NCBI RefSeq assembly: GCF_009928685.1
Contig: NZ_WWEO01000045.1
Span: 124,001 to 188,000 of the forward strand
DNA: 64,000 nucleotides
Reading direction: 5' to 3'
Source: Mucilaginibacter agri
GTDB lineage: Bacteria > Bacteroidota > Bacteroidia > Sphingobacteriales > Sphingobacteriaceae
Shown: one piece after another, positions 9,600-17,096 of the stretch
Position numbering within the stretch: the stretch's first letter is position 1
How the letters are laid out: each line of letters begins with the position of its first letter
The notes under the pieces: model-generated
Told to the model about the DNA's origin: nothing
Database searches by the model: none
Seen by the model: only the letters and a program-made list of their open reading frames with translations
Made by a program: the position numbers and the translations under genes

Positions 9600-10991
9600 T
9601 TATTCTCCTCTCTTCAATCCGTATTTCTCTATTTTGCTATAAAGGTGGCTTCGCTGTATGTCGATATCGTCAGCAGTTTTAGACACGTTCCAATTGTTTT
9701 TTTCGAGCTTGAACTTAATGTACTCACGCTCGGCAAAATCTTTATATTCCTGGAAGTTTTTAAACTGGTCGAAATCTGTTTGCGGTGTAGCGGCCCCACC
9801 GCCATTGGCCGCAGTGGCAATAGTAACGGGAGCCGATGGGTTGGCAAAGGCTTTTACATCACCATCGGTAATTACCTTATCGCTCAGGATGATCAGGCGC
9901 TCAACCATGTTACGCAGCTCGCGAATATTACCACTCCAAGGCAGTGCTTTAAGGGCTTCCATGGCGGGTTCTGAGAAACGTTTTACCGGCATACCATATT
10001 CGCTGCAAATTTCCTCCAAAAAGCTTTGTGTAATTAGTGGAATATCGTCGCGGCGCTCGGTAAGCGGCGGTACATGAATCAGGATCACGCTTAGGCGATG
10101 GTACAAGTCCATACGGAAATTACCGTCTTCAATTTCTTTCAACAGATCTTTGTTCGTAGCCGCTACTACGCGCACGTCAACCTCTATTTCCTTTTCGCCG
10201 CCTACGCGGGTTATTTTGTTTTCTTGAAGGGCGCGTAATACTTTAGCCTGGGCCGATTGGCTCATGTCACCAATCTCATCCAGGAAAAGTGTACCGCCGT
10301 TAGCCGACTCAAATTTGCCGATGCGTTGTTTTACCGCAGAGGTAAATGAACCTTTTTCATGGCCGAATAATTCGCTTTCAATCAATTCTGAAGGTATAGC
10401 CGCGCAATTAACTTCTATAAGAGGCGCATTACTTCGGTTCGACTTTTCGTGCAACCAGCGTGCAACCAATTCTTTACCGCTACCATTGGCACCGGTAACC
10501 AGTACGCGTGCATCGGTAGGGGCAACACGCTCTATCGTTTCTTTGATTTTTACTATTGCCTGCGAGTTACCCAATATAGGGCGAACTTTAGATACCTTAC
10601 GTTTTAAAGTCTTGGCTTCGGTTACCAAACTTCCGCGATCGAGGGCGTTGCGTACAGTTATCAGTAAGCGGTTGAGGTCTGGTGGTTTTGATATAAAGTC
10701 AAATGCGCCTTTTTTGCTGGCTTCAACTGCCGTTTCAACCGTACCATGGCCCGAGATCATGATGAAAGGAAGGTCGGGCTTAATTATTAAGCCTTCGGTT
10801 AGCACCTCCATGCCATCCATTCGGTTCATTTTAATATCGCACAATACCAGATCGTAATCGTTTTTCTGGATCATTTGCAACCCATCTATACCATTATCGA
10901 TATCTTCTACCTGGTAATCTTCGTATTCCAAAATCTCTCTGAGCGTGTTGCGTATCGCGCGCTCATCGTCTATAATTAAAACTTTCGCCAT
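9600..10991 (-). CDS. NtrC-family sigma-54-dependent response regulator
   Basis: A 463-residue protein with three modules. A receiver domain covers 1-120 (acidic pocket at Asp8/Asp9, phospho-acceptor Asp52 in LCDIKM, SKPPD with the conserved Lys). An AAA+ domain covers ~138-375 (Walker A GANGSGKE at 168-175, Walker B TLFLDE near 234-239). A Fis-type helix-turn-helix lies near the end (WNVSKTADDIDIQRSHLY). The sigma-54 contact loop, normally GAFTGA, reads GSFTSA at 214-219. No cognate kinase is adjacent, so it is an orphan regulator by context. It is convergent with tonB; rnpB lies upstream in the same orientation. Confidence 0.93.
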   Translation of the reverse strand: MAKVLIIDDERAIRNTLREILEYEDYQVEDIDNGIDGLQMIQKNDYDLVLCDIKMNRMDGMEVLTEGLIIKPDLPFIMISGHGTVETAVEASKKGAFDFISKPPDLNRLLITVRNALDRGSLVTEAKTLKRKVSKVRPILGNSQAIVKIKETIERVAPTDARVLVTGANGSGKELVARWLHEKSNRSNAPLIEVNCAAIPSELIESELFGHEKGSFTSAVKQRIGKFESANGGTLFLDEIGDMSQSAQAKVLRALQENKITRVGGEKEIEVDVRVVAATNKDLLKEIEDGNFRMDLYHRLSVILIHVPPLTERRDDIPLITQSFLEEICSEYGMPVKRFSEPAMEALKALPWSGNIRELRNMVERLIILSDKVITDGDVKAFANPSAPVTIATAANGGGAATPQTDFDQFKNFQEYKDFAEREYIKFKLEKNNWNVSKTADDIDIQRSHLYSKIEKYGLKRGE

Positions 10992-11073
10992 TATAAAGGT
11001 GTAATGCAGCTAATAATTGAAGTGCTAATATATTATTAATTGTATAGTAAATTAAACACTTGGGTTTTTGTTT

Positions 11074-11110
11074 TAAAAAAATTAACCCACCCTGAAACAG
11101 AGCGGGTTAA
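11074..11110 (-). terminator. Terminator of the RNase P RNA
   Basis: On the minus strand TTAACCC (11110-11104) pairs with GGGTTAA (11088-11082) and is followed by a run of seven T at 11081-11075. Confidence 0.75.
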
Positions 11111-11114
11111 TAAC

Positions 11115-11502
11115 CAGCAGCAAAGCTATAAGCCGGGTTCTGTGTTGCCCCGAAGGGCAATTTCTATCATTAATCTTATTTTGACATTGCTGCCAAACTT
11201 TAACAACCTACCCATTCTGACCATGTTGCGAACAACATATAAAAGCGAGCAGCTTTAAATTCAGAACCTATTTGGTTTTTCAACTCCTGAGGTTTACCGT
11301 CATCCCGGTCGCCCGGTAATGCCGTGAGCTCTTACCTCACGTTTTCACCCTTACCCCGATAAATCGCGGCGGTATTTTTTCTGTGGCACTTGCTGTCGCC
11401 GGCTGGTACGGCGCCTTCCCGTTAGGAAGCAGGATGCTCTGTGTTGCCCGGACTTTCCTCCGTTCCGACTCTCATCGGTACAGCGATAGAACGTTTTGCC
11501 AT
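11115..11502 (-). ncRNA. rnpB: RNase P RNA, class A
   Basis: The minus strand carries the universal P4-region signature GAGGAAAGTCCGGGC near the 5' end, CAGCAAGTGCCACAG, GTAAGGGTGAAA, GGTAAGAGCTCACGG, and the 3' P4 strand AGAACCCGGCTTATAG. Terminal GCAAA and TTTGC segments can form P1. The ends are estimated from P1 pairing and the downstream terminator. This is the catalytic RNA that matures tRNA 5' ends. Short frames overlapping this interval are not genes. Confidence 0.95.
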
Positions 11503-11560
11503 GCAAAGATAGGGTTTTAATTGGTTGATGGTGTTGCGCAAAATAATTTCACAATACGAT

Positions 11561-11579
11561 AATTTGTTGATTTGTTAAT
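11561..11579 (+). repeat. 19-bp dispersed AT-rich repeat, copy 1
   Basis: AATTTGTTGATTTGTTAAT; identical to 38357-38375 and one mismatch from 11993-12011. All copies are intergenic. Confidence 0.6.
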
Positions 11580-11786
11580 AAAAAAGCTGATTGGCTGATT
11601 GTTTTAATTACCCACAAATGCATTCTTAGCAGAATTAGCAAATCGTTCACTCAGTATTTGTATTAAAAAACAAAGTGTTTAAATTGAACTTGTATATATA
11701 CCAACTAGCTAATAAACAGAATATAAACCTGGATAAATTATCGCCTGCTCCCCAACTGCGATATTGCTCCTTTATCTAAGCTCAGT

Positions 11787-11972
11787 ATGAGATCATTTTT
11801 GATGACTGATGCGTACAACGATGCGCAAAATTTGAAAGCCTCTCTTGAAGCAGATTTAGAAATTATAGCAGCCTTCGAAGAATTAATGAACCTGGAAGAA
11901 CAACAGGAAGAAAAGGCAGCGGAGAAGAAGAAAACAGTAGTTAAGAATCTGCACTATCGCAGAACAGCTTAA
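11787..11972 (+). CDS. Small charged hypothetical protein
   Basis: A 61-residue frame starting at ATG 11787, with a second in-frame ATG at 11802. The product is rich in Glu, Ala and Lys (NLEEQQEEKAAEKKK near 40-54) and would form an amphipathic or coiled-coil helix ending in the basic tail LHYRRTA. There is no signal peptide, membrane segment or recognisable domain. No Shine-Dalgarno or TAnnTTTG box is clear. It lies between rnpB and the nucleotidyltransferase pair, flanked by copies of the 19-bp repeat. It could be a real small protein or a chance frame. Confidence 0.4.
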   Translation: MRSFLMTDAYNDAQNLKASLEADLEIIAAFEELMNLEEQQEEKAAEKKKTVVKNLHYRRTA

Positions 11973-11992
11973 GCTTAGTTTTTCGATTTGGT

Positions 11993-12011
11993 AATTTGTT
12001 GATTTGTCAAT
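11993..12011 (+). repeat. 19-bp dispersed AT-rich repeat, copy 2
   Basis: AATTTGTTGATTTGTCAAT; one mismatch from copies at 11561 and 38357. Confidence 0.5.
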
Positions 12012-12096
12012 TGGCGTTGACCGATTTGTTGGGTTATACGCTGTAATCGCATGGTTTTACTATTTTTTTCTTATCTTGCATGGGAAATAAGGATGT

Positions 12097-12270
12097 ATGT
12101 CATCATCTCAACCGGAAAATATAGTTACTCAAAACTTAATTTCTCCCGAAACGGAAACAGATCGGTTGAAGCGCAATATCTATCGATCTGATATGGAAAA
12201 GTTTCTTTTATTCACTAAAATGCTTCGCGCCAACAAAATGTATAGTAAGGCTAGAATAACTCATAAGTAA
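12097..12270 (+). CDS. 57-residue protein preceding a nucleotidyltransferase
   Basis: ATG 12097 to TAA 12270 encodes 57 residues; the stop lies 3 bp before the nucleotidyltransferase start. The N-terminal half is polar (SSSQPENIVTQN), while the C-terminal half looks helical and basic (MEKFLLFTKMLRANKMYSKA) and ends in THK. A TATCTTG sequence at 12072 could be a weak -7 element. Tight spacing implies co-transcription with the next gene. I do not recognise the family. The layout of a small protein directly ahead of a Pol-beta-fold nucleotidyltransferase recalls toxin-antitoxin pairs, but this is inference only. Confidence 0.55.
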   Translation: MSSSQPENIVTQNLISPETETDRLKRNIYRSDMEKFLLFTKMLRANKMYSKARITHK

Positions 12271-12273
12271 TTT

Positions 12274-12753
12274 ATGGATGTACTTGACGAAGATTTGCTT
12301 CGTTTTTGGAAAAAGTTAAGCGAACACCGGGTCAATTATATTATGGTTGGCGGATTTGCCACACGTTTTCATGGTTTCAATAGGAATACCGACGACATCG
12401 ATCTTTGGCTTGAAGATACACTATCAAATCGCCAGCGTCTTCGATCTGCTTTTAATGCTTTAGATTACGGCGACCAGCCTTTATTGGAAACTATGGAGTT
12501 TGTACCGGGCTGGACAAGTTTTTATATTGGCAGCGGTATAGAATTAGACATCATGACCACTATGAAGGGGTTAGAAGATTTGACTTTTGCTGAATGCCTG
12601 GAAATTGCTTCCGTTGCTAATCTTGATGGTATAGATATACCCTTCTTGCATATCAATCAATTGATTCAAAATAAAAAGGCTGTAAACAGACCTAAAGATC
12701 AGATTGATGTTATAGAATTGGAAAAAATAAAAACTATTAGAGAGCAAGAATAG
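12274..12753 (+). CDS. Pol-beta-superfamily nucleotidyltransferase (AbiEii/DUF6036-like)
   Basis: A 159-residue soluble protein. The nucleotidyltransferase signature is split as usual: VGGFATRFHG (about residues 26-35) supplies the GG motif, and TDDIDLW (~40-46) supplies the metal-binding acidic pair. A third carboxylate may be the Asp in IELDIMTT near residue 91. The C-terminus (HINQLIQNKKAVNRPKDQID) matches the Lys/Asp motif seen in AbiEii- and DUF6036-like families. Such proteins transfer nucleotides to RNA or protein, often as the toxin part of two-gene modules. The only partner here is the 57-residue gene upstream. The true substrate is unknown. Confidence 0.75.
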   Translation: MDVLDEDLLRFWKKLSEHRVNYIMVGGFATRFHGFNRNTDDIDLWLEDTLSNRQRLRSAFNALDYGDQPLLETMEFVPGWTSFYIGSGIELDIMTTMKGLEDLTFAECLEIASVANLDGIDIPFLHINQLIQNKKAVNRPKDQIDVIELEKIKTIREQE

Positions 12754-12803
12754 TTTGGGCGTCGGCCATACTTATAATAAATTGGGAATAAATAAGTCCT
12801 CTC

Positions 12804-13223
12804 TTACTTACAATCCCCTAAGTCCTTATTAACATCCTCAACCTTTACAACCCCCATTTTATTACCAAACGAATTTTTAACATAAGTGAGCACCTGTGAA
12901 ATTTCGATAGGGGCGAGGTCGGCGGGGGGCATTTGATTTTGATAGGGTTTGCCACTAACGATAACCAACTTATCTTTTAAGCCAAACTTGATGATGCAGG
13001 CCAGTTGAGTTTTGTTTTGCTTGAGGTAAACCGAGTCGGTAAGTGGCGGCATTAGTGCGGAAAGACCCTCACCATTATTACCATGACAGTTTTGGCAATG
13101 CTGTGTGTAAACTACTTCACCAGCCGAATAGGCACGCTTAAATTCAATGTCCTGATCATTAGCGCAGGATATAACCAGGAATGAGATAACGAATAAAATA
13201 AGCGCGCTTAGTTGCCACCTCAT
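12804..13223 (-). CDS. Cytochrome c lipoprotein
   Basis: A 139-residue predicted lipoprotein. The signal sequence ends in the lipobox VISC (Cys20). A single class I cytochrome c domain has the haem motif CQNCH at 43-47 and a likely axial Met in QMPP (Met98). It should carry electrons on the periplasmic face of a membrane. It is the last gene of a three-gene minus-strand unit; its ATG overlaps the SCO stop by 4 bp. Together with the SCO protein it points to terminal-oxidase maturation or electron delivery. No oxidase subunits are present in this window. Confidence 0.9.
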   Translation of the reverse strand: MRWQLSALILFVISFLVISCANDQDIEFKRAYSAGEVVYTQHCQNCHGNNGEGLSALMPPLTDSVYLKQNKTQLACIIKFGLKDKLVIVSGKPYQNQMPPADLAPIEISQVLTYVKNSFGNKMGVVKVEDVNKDLGDCK

Positions 13224-13855
13224 TGTGCAATGTTTTGATCTGGTTCGGCCTGTAGTGTTTTAATATCGGCTATCATTTTGGTAACCTCAGCAGGGTCCGT
13301 ACCCAGGTACGATCCACGGATACGTTTTTGCTTATCCACCAGTATAAAATAACCATCGTGCACATTACCCTCGCGGGCTTCAACCATGTAGCCTTTGGCC
13401 AGTTTATAGGTTTCTTCTTTTTGTCCCTGTAGAAATAACCAATTATTGCCGGTAACACCTAGTTTGTCGGCATATTTTTTTAATACGTCAACACTGTCGT
13501 GCTTTGGGTCGATGGTATAGGATACGATCTTAAAATTGCCTACGTTTTTAAATTCTTTATATACGTTAAGCATGTTGCGGTGCATAACGGGGCAAATGCT
13601 TGGGCAAGTGGTAAAAAAGAAATCTGCTACGTATATGTTACCATCCAGGCTTTTGTTGCTTATGCTATCGCCATACTGGTTTATAAAATTAAACTTGGGG
13701 ATAGTTTGGTAAATGGTATCCGTAACTGTTTTCCCATCAACCGTTTTAGTGCTTGCCTCTCGATTACCATATATAGGCAGCATTTTCTGGCTGGCCGAAT
13801 TATTACAAGCGCTCAAAGCTAAAACGCATATTAACGCATAAAATAAGTTTCTCAT
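13220..13855 (-). CDS. SCO1/SenC-family copper chaperone lipoprotein
   Basis: A 211-residue lipoprotein with lipobox LSAC (Cys17) and a thioredoxin-like fold. The copper-binding CxxxC reads CPSIC (Cys84, Cys88), and a candidate third ligand is His166 in NVHDGYF. DPKHD (~117-121) lies in the usual DPxxD position. The family delivers copper or reducing equivalents to the CuA site of cytochrome c oxidase. Its start overlaps the preceding lipoprotein stop by 4 bp, and its stop overlaps the cytochrome c start by 4 bp, indicating translational coupling. Confidence 0.9.
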   Translation of the reverse strand: MRNLFYALICVLALSACNNSASQKMLPIYGNREASTKTVDGKTVTDTIYQTIPKFNFINQYGDSISNKSLDGNIYVADFFFTTCPSICPVMHRNMLNVYKEFKNVGNFKIVSYTIDPKHDSVDVLKKYADKLGVTGNNWLFLQGQKEETYKLAKGYMVEAREGNVHDGYFILVDKQKRIRGSYLGTDPAEVTKMIADIKTLQAEPDQNIAQ

Positions 13856-14277
13856 TGTTGTTTGTATTTAGCCAGCGCCTTTGTCGACAGATCTATTGAG
13901 CTATTCAACTGCGAATCTATTTTGTTGATCTGTATGTTTTGCGTATTAAGGTACTCCATCACATCAGCATGCGATTTACCTTTGTAGTCAGGATCAAACT
14001 TATGCATCCAATCTTCCATGGCTTCGTCGGCAGTTTTAAGATTGCTGCTCTGTGTTCTAAATTCGGCTTTAAGCGCGGCAGAATCCTGGGGTGCAAATTT
14101 ATCCAGTTTTAACAGGCTATCTATCTGAATTTTATTGGTCATGGCTTTATCTTCGGCAGCCATCACTTTATCGTGCGTAGCCAAAATTCCGTCCATTGAT
14201 TTTTTTTCCTCAGCTTTATCATCGCTGCAGGCAACGATGGTTACACATGTTAAAGCAAGCAACCAAATTTTTTTCAT
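13852..14277 (-). CDS. Helical lipoprotein of unknown function
   Basis: A 141-residue protein beginning MKKIWLLALTCVTIVACSDD, with lipobox VAC and Cys17; a longer upstream start would bury this signal peptide. The mature part is almost entirely polar helix (DKVMAAEDKAMTNKIQID, LKTADEAMEDWMHKFD), resembling other helical Bacteroidota lipoproteins of unknown role. It is first in the operon with the SCO and cytochrome c genes. A TAACTTTG element at 14308-14301 on the minus strand is a plausible -7 box. A structural or metal-handling role beside SCO is possible, but no metal-binding motif is seen. Confidence 0.75.
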   Translation of the reverse strand: MKKIWLLALTCVTIVACSDDKAEEKKSMDGILATHDKVMAAEDKAMTNKIQIDSLLKLDKFAPQDSAALKAEFRTQSSNLKTADEAMEDWMHKFDPDYKGKSHADVMEYLNTQNIQINKIDSQLNSSIDLSTKALAKYKQQ

Positions 14278-14300
14278 AAGATATTCGATTAAATATGCGC

Positions 14301-14308
14301 CAAAGTTA
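14301..14308 (-). promoter_or_regulatory. Candidate -7 element for the lipoprotein/SCO/cytochrome c operon
   Basis: The minus-strand TAACTTTG fits TAnnTTTG and lies 24 bp ahead of the ATG at 14277. No well-spaced -33 TTTG was found. Confidence 0.4.
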
Positions 14309-14479
14309 ATATTAAAGCGCAATTGAAAACTGAGACAAAATACAGTTTAAAATCATTTTTGATTATTAGATACAAAGGAGGATGCTTTCGCCATGCATTG
14401 CTATTGTAAACCTTAAACTAAATTGCGTGCTTTGAGCTAATATTTAGAAACCACTTCACAAAAATTGAGTTATAGCTAT

Positions 14480-14719
14480 ATGAATCCGTTTGTAGTAGAA
14501 ATTCCGATGATAGATCGCCCGTTGGTGATCACCGTAAAACACCGCCCCGAAGCAAAAGCAAGCTTGTACGATTTATACTATGCCGACGGGCTTTGTGGCT
14601 ATATGTATTGCAACGAGCATAATGTATGGATCTATAAACCGCATTTAAATGCGGCATTGCTGTTAGACGAGGGCCATATCCAGCATTTAGGTACAGCTAT
14701 TCATGAGCAGTCGAAGTAA
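14480..14719 (+). CDS. Hypothetical small protein, 79 aa
   Basis: The start chosen is ATG 14480; a TTG at 14465 would add MSYSY. The product has alternating short beta strands (FVVEIPMIDRPLVITVKH, LYDLYYADGLCGYMYCNEHNVW) and no signal peptide or helix-rich region. It contains two cysteines and several Tyr/His, but no known metal motif. It is followed by a palindromic terminator shared with the convergent 14761 gene. I do not recognise the family, but the codon use and compact beta pattern look like a real protein. Confidence 0.6.
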   Translation: MNPFVVEIPMIDRPLVITVKHRPEAKASLYDLYYADGLCGYMYCNEHNVWIYKPHLNAALLLDEGHIQHLGTAIHEQSK

Positions 14720-14728
14720 AGCCCTCTC

Positions 14729-14752
14729 AATCCCTCCCGAAGCGGAGGGATT
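14729..14752. terminator. Bidirectional palindromic terminator
   Basis: AATCCCTCC / GGAGGGATT with a CGAAGC loop is followed by an AT-rich tail. It also resembles the dispersed CCCTCC..GGAGGG palindromes found elsewhere in this window. Confidence 0.6.
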
Positions 14753-14760
14753 AAATTTTA

Positions 14761-15552
14761 TTACAAAAGACTTCTTAATACTTCCTGAGATATCTTGCGT
14801 TCGAGATCATTTTTGAGTACGATTCCTATCATTTTACGTTGGGAGTCGAGTACAGGGAGATAATCGTTTTTACCTCGACTAGAGATGTAGCTTTTCGATA
14901 CTTTTTTATATGCATCAAGTACAGTATCATCGACGAACACAAAATCTTTAGTGGCCTTCGGATATTGCTTTTTAAATGTTTGGGAATCTTGAATTGCCGT
15001 TACAAAACTATCAATGGCAGCGTTATCAAAAGCAGGACCATTAGGTTCATTGTTGGGATGCAGATGATCTATTGGAAGTAGGCATTTGAACTGTTCGTCT
15101 TCGTTAACTATCTCTATGTATTTTAATTTTGTTAATCGCTCTAAATAATAAACTATGTCTTCGGATTTATAATAATCTCTTCTGCCTAAGACAAATCTTA
15201 TACGAATACGCCTATTCTTTTCCTCTTCGCCAAGCTCATTAATTTCAGACCGCGGACCCTTAATTATAATAACATCTTTACCTTGGTCTATAAACTCAAA
15301 TTTAGTAATTAATGATTCTGGAAGATCTTTTTTTAAATTGGCTTCTAGTTCTAAGCCCAATCCTTTAAATGTTTTTATATACCCACCAATAATGAGTGCA
15401 ATTAAGATAGGGGTTCCTGCTACTAGCAACCATTTTGCGTCAAGTTTCATAAAGGGATAATTCCTCGCCTCAAGAGATAGGAACACAATTAATAAAATAA
15501 TTGAAAAAAAGCTAAAAACCAAGAGTGTGAGATGTGGCCTTATATTTTTCAT
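14761..15552 (-). CDS. Two-helix membrane protein with C-terminal CBS-like segment
   Basis: A 263-residue protein. Two transmembrane helices cover ~8-27 and ~43-61, followed by a cytosolic region. A middle alpha/beta part (KDVIIIKGPRSEINELGEEE, then IRFVLGRRDYYKSEDIVYYL) is not recognisable. The last ~45 residues (FVFVDDTVLDAYKKVSK, then YLPVLDSQRKMIGIVLKNDL) look like one CBS repeat. The order suggests a membrane-anchored nucleotide or ligand sensor. It is monocistronic, divergent from lysC and convergent with the 79-aa gene. No operon partner points to a role. Confidence 0.7.
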   Translation of the reverse strand: MKNIRPHLTLLVFSFFSIILLIVFLSLEARNYPFMKLDAKWLLVAGTPILIALIIGGYIKTFKGLGLELEANLKKDLPESLITKFEFIDQGKDVIIIKGPRSEINELGEEEKNRRIRIRFVLGRRDYYKSEDIVYYLERLTKLKYIEIVNEDEQFKCLLPIDHLHPNNEPNGPAFDNAAIDSFVTAIQDSQTFKKQYPKATKDFVFVDDTVLDAYKKVSKSYISSRGKNDYLPVLDSQRKMIGIVLKNDLERKISQEVLRSLL

Positions 15553-15759
15553 ATTAGCGAAAAATGAGATTTATAAAGATAGCAAAGTTTAATAATGGAA
15601 TCGCCTATTAAACCGTGTGCATTTTTTGTATTTTTAGCGCCGCCAAAGCTGGTGCGCTGTAAATTACTGCTGATATACAATCTTAGTACTTCTCCTTGCA
15701 TCTTAAAACCTGCTTCTGGCAGCGGAATATCAGTTTTTGTCTTTTAAACAGAATAAATA

Positions 15760-17070
15760 ATGAAAGTCTTAAAATTTGGCGGAACATCTGTAGGTAGTCC
15801 TGATCGGATGAAAAAGCTGCTGAATATTATTAATGCCGATGAACGCCAGATTGTGGTGTTGTCGGCAGTTTCGGGTACTACCAATAGTTTGGTTGAAATT
15901 GGTCAAGCCTATTTGGCCAGCGATAAGGCCAGGGCTGCAACATTAATTGCCACACTAAAAGATAAGTACGAGTTATTTATTAAGGAACTGTTTAATGACG
16001 AAAAATGTCTGAGCAGGGGTAAAGAGGTTATCGATTATCACTTCGGTTTATTAAGCCAATTATCCAACGATTTGTTTACACACATCGAAGATAAGATTGT
16101 ATTGGCACAAGGCGAACTACTGTCGACTACTTTATATCATGTTTATCTGCAAGAGATCGGTGTGCCATCGGTATTATTACCAGCGCTCGACTTTATGAGA
16201 GTGGATGAAGATCACGAGCCTGTTGTAGATTATATAACCGATCATATTAACCCTTTGCTGAATAAGCACTTGGAGAATAAATTATTTATCACCCAAGGAT
16301 ATATTTGTAAAAATTCGTTCGGGGAAATTGATAATCTGCGCCGCGGCGGCAGCGATTATACCGCCTCGCTTATTGGTGCGGCTATCCGTAGCGAAGAAGT
16401 ACAAATCTGGACGGATATCGACGGCATGCATAACAACGATCCAAGGATTGTGAAGAGCACGCAACCTATTAGCCAGTTATCATTTGATGAAGCGGCCGAG
16501 CTGGCATATTTCGGTGCAAAAATATTACACCCGCAAAGTGTTTTCCCGGCACAGAAATACAAAATTCCGGTTCGGTTACTAAATACTATGGACCCGCAAG
16601 CCGCCGGTACACTAATAACCGGTGACAGCGTGAAGGATGGTATTAAGTCCATCGCCGCTAAAGACGATATTACGGCTATCAAAATACAATCGAGCCGAAT
16701 GTTATTGGCTTATGGCTTTTTACGCCGCGTGTTCGAGGTATTTGAGCGTTATAAAACTTCGATAGATATGATCACTACTTCTGAGGTAGGTGTATCTTTG
16801 ACAATCGATGATACTACTCATCTGGGAGATATTACCAAAGAGTTGAATTCATTCGGCTCAGTTGAGCTAGATGTTAACCACACTATTATCTGTGTGGTTG
16901 GCGATTTCGGCGCCGATAAGCATGGCTACGCAGCACGTGTATTAGAATCGGTAAAGCACATCCCGATCAGGATGATCTCCTACGGAGGCAGCGATCATAA
17001 CTTGTCGTTACTCGTAAAAACAGAAGACAAAGTAGAGGCCCTGAGAAGCCTGCATAGCAGATTATTTTAG
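15760..17070 (+). CDS. lysC: Aspartate kinase
   Basis: A 436-residue cytosolic enzyme phosphorylating aspartate, the first step toward lysine, threonine and methionine. The amino-acid-kinase domain starts with KFGGTSVGSPDRM at 4-16 and includes RRGGSDYTASLIGAA near 193-207 and WTDIDGMHNNDPRIV. Tandem ACT domains occupy ~300-436 (SSRMLLAYGFLRRVFEVF; MISYGGSDHNLSLLV) and usually confer feedback inhibition. There is no fused homoserine dehydrogenase. lysA follows after 26 bp, so this isozyme probably serves lysine and diaminopimelate synthesis. No lysine riboswitch was recognised in the ~200 bp upstream. Confidence 0.93.
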   Translation: MKVLKFGGTSVGSPDRMKKLLNIINADERQIVVLSAVSGTTNSLVEIGQAYLASDKARAATLIATLKDKYELFIKELFNDEKCLSRGKEVIDYHFGLLSQLSNDLFTHIEDKIVLAQGELLSTTLYHVYLQEIGVPSVLLPALDFMRVDEDHEPVVDYITDHINPLLNKHLENKLFITQGYICKNSFGEIDNLRRGGSDYTASLIGAAIRSEEVQIWTDIDGMHNNDPRIVKSTQPISQLSFDEAAELAYFGAKILHPQSVFPAQKYKIPVRLLNTMDPQAAGTLITGDSVKDGIKSIAAKDDITAIKIQSSRMLLAYGFLRRVFEVFERYKTSIDMITTSEVGVSLTIDDTTHLGDITKELNSFGSVELDVNHTIICVVGDFGADKHGYAARVLESVKHIPIRMISYGGSDHNLSLLVKTEDKVEALRSLHSRLF

Positions 17071-17096
17071 TTTAGATTTTTTTAAAGCATTAATTA

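Noticed and set aside
10264..10857. A 197-codon plus-strand frame
   Set aside because: Antisense shadow of the NtrC-family regulator; no family resemblance and no start signals.
11040..11258. A 72-codon plus-strand frame
   Set aside because: It lies over the RNase P RNA and its terminator.
15553..15759. Possible lysine riboswitch before lysC
   Set aside because: No L-box landmarks could be recognised in this stretch.
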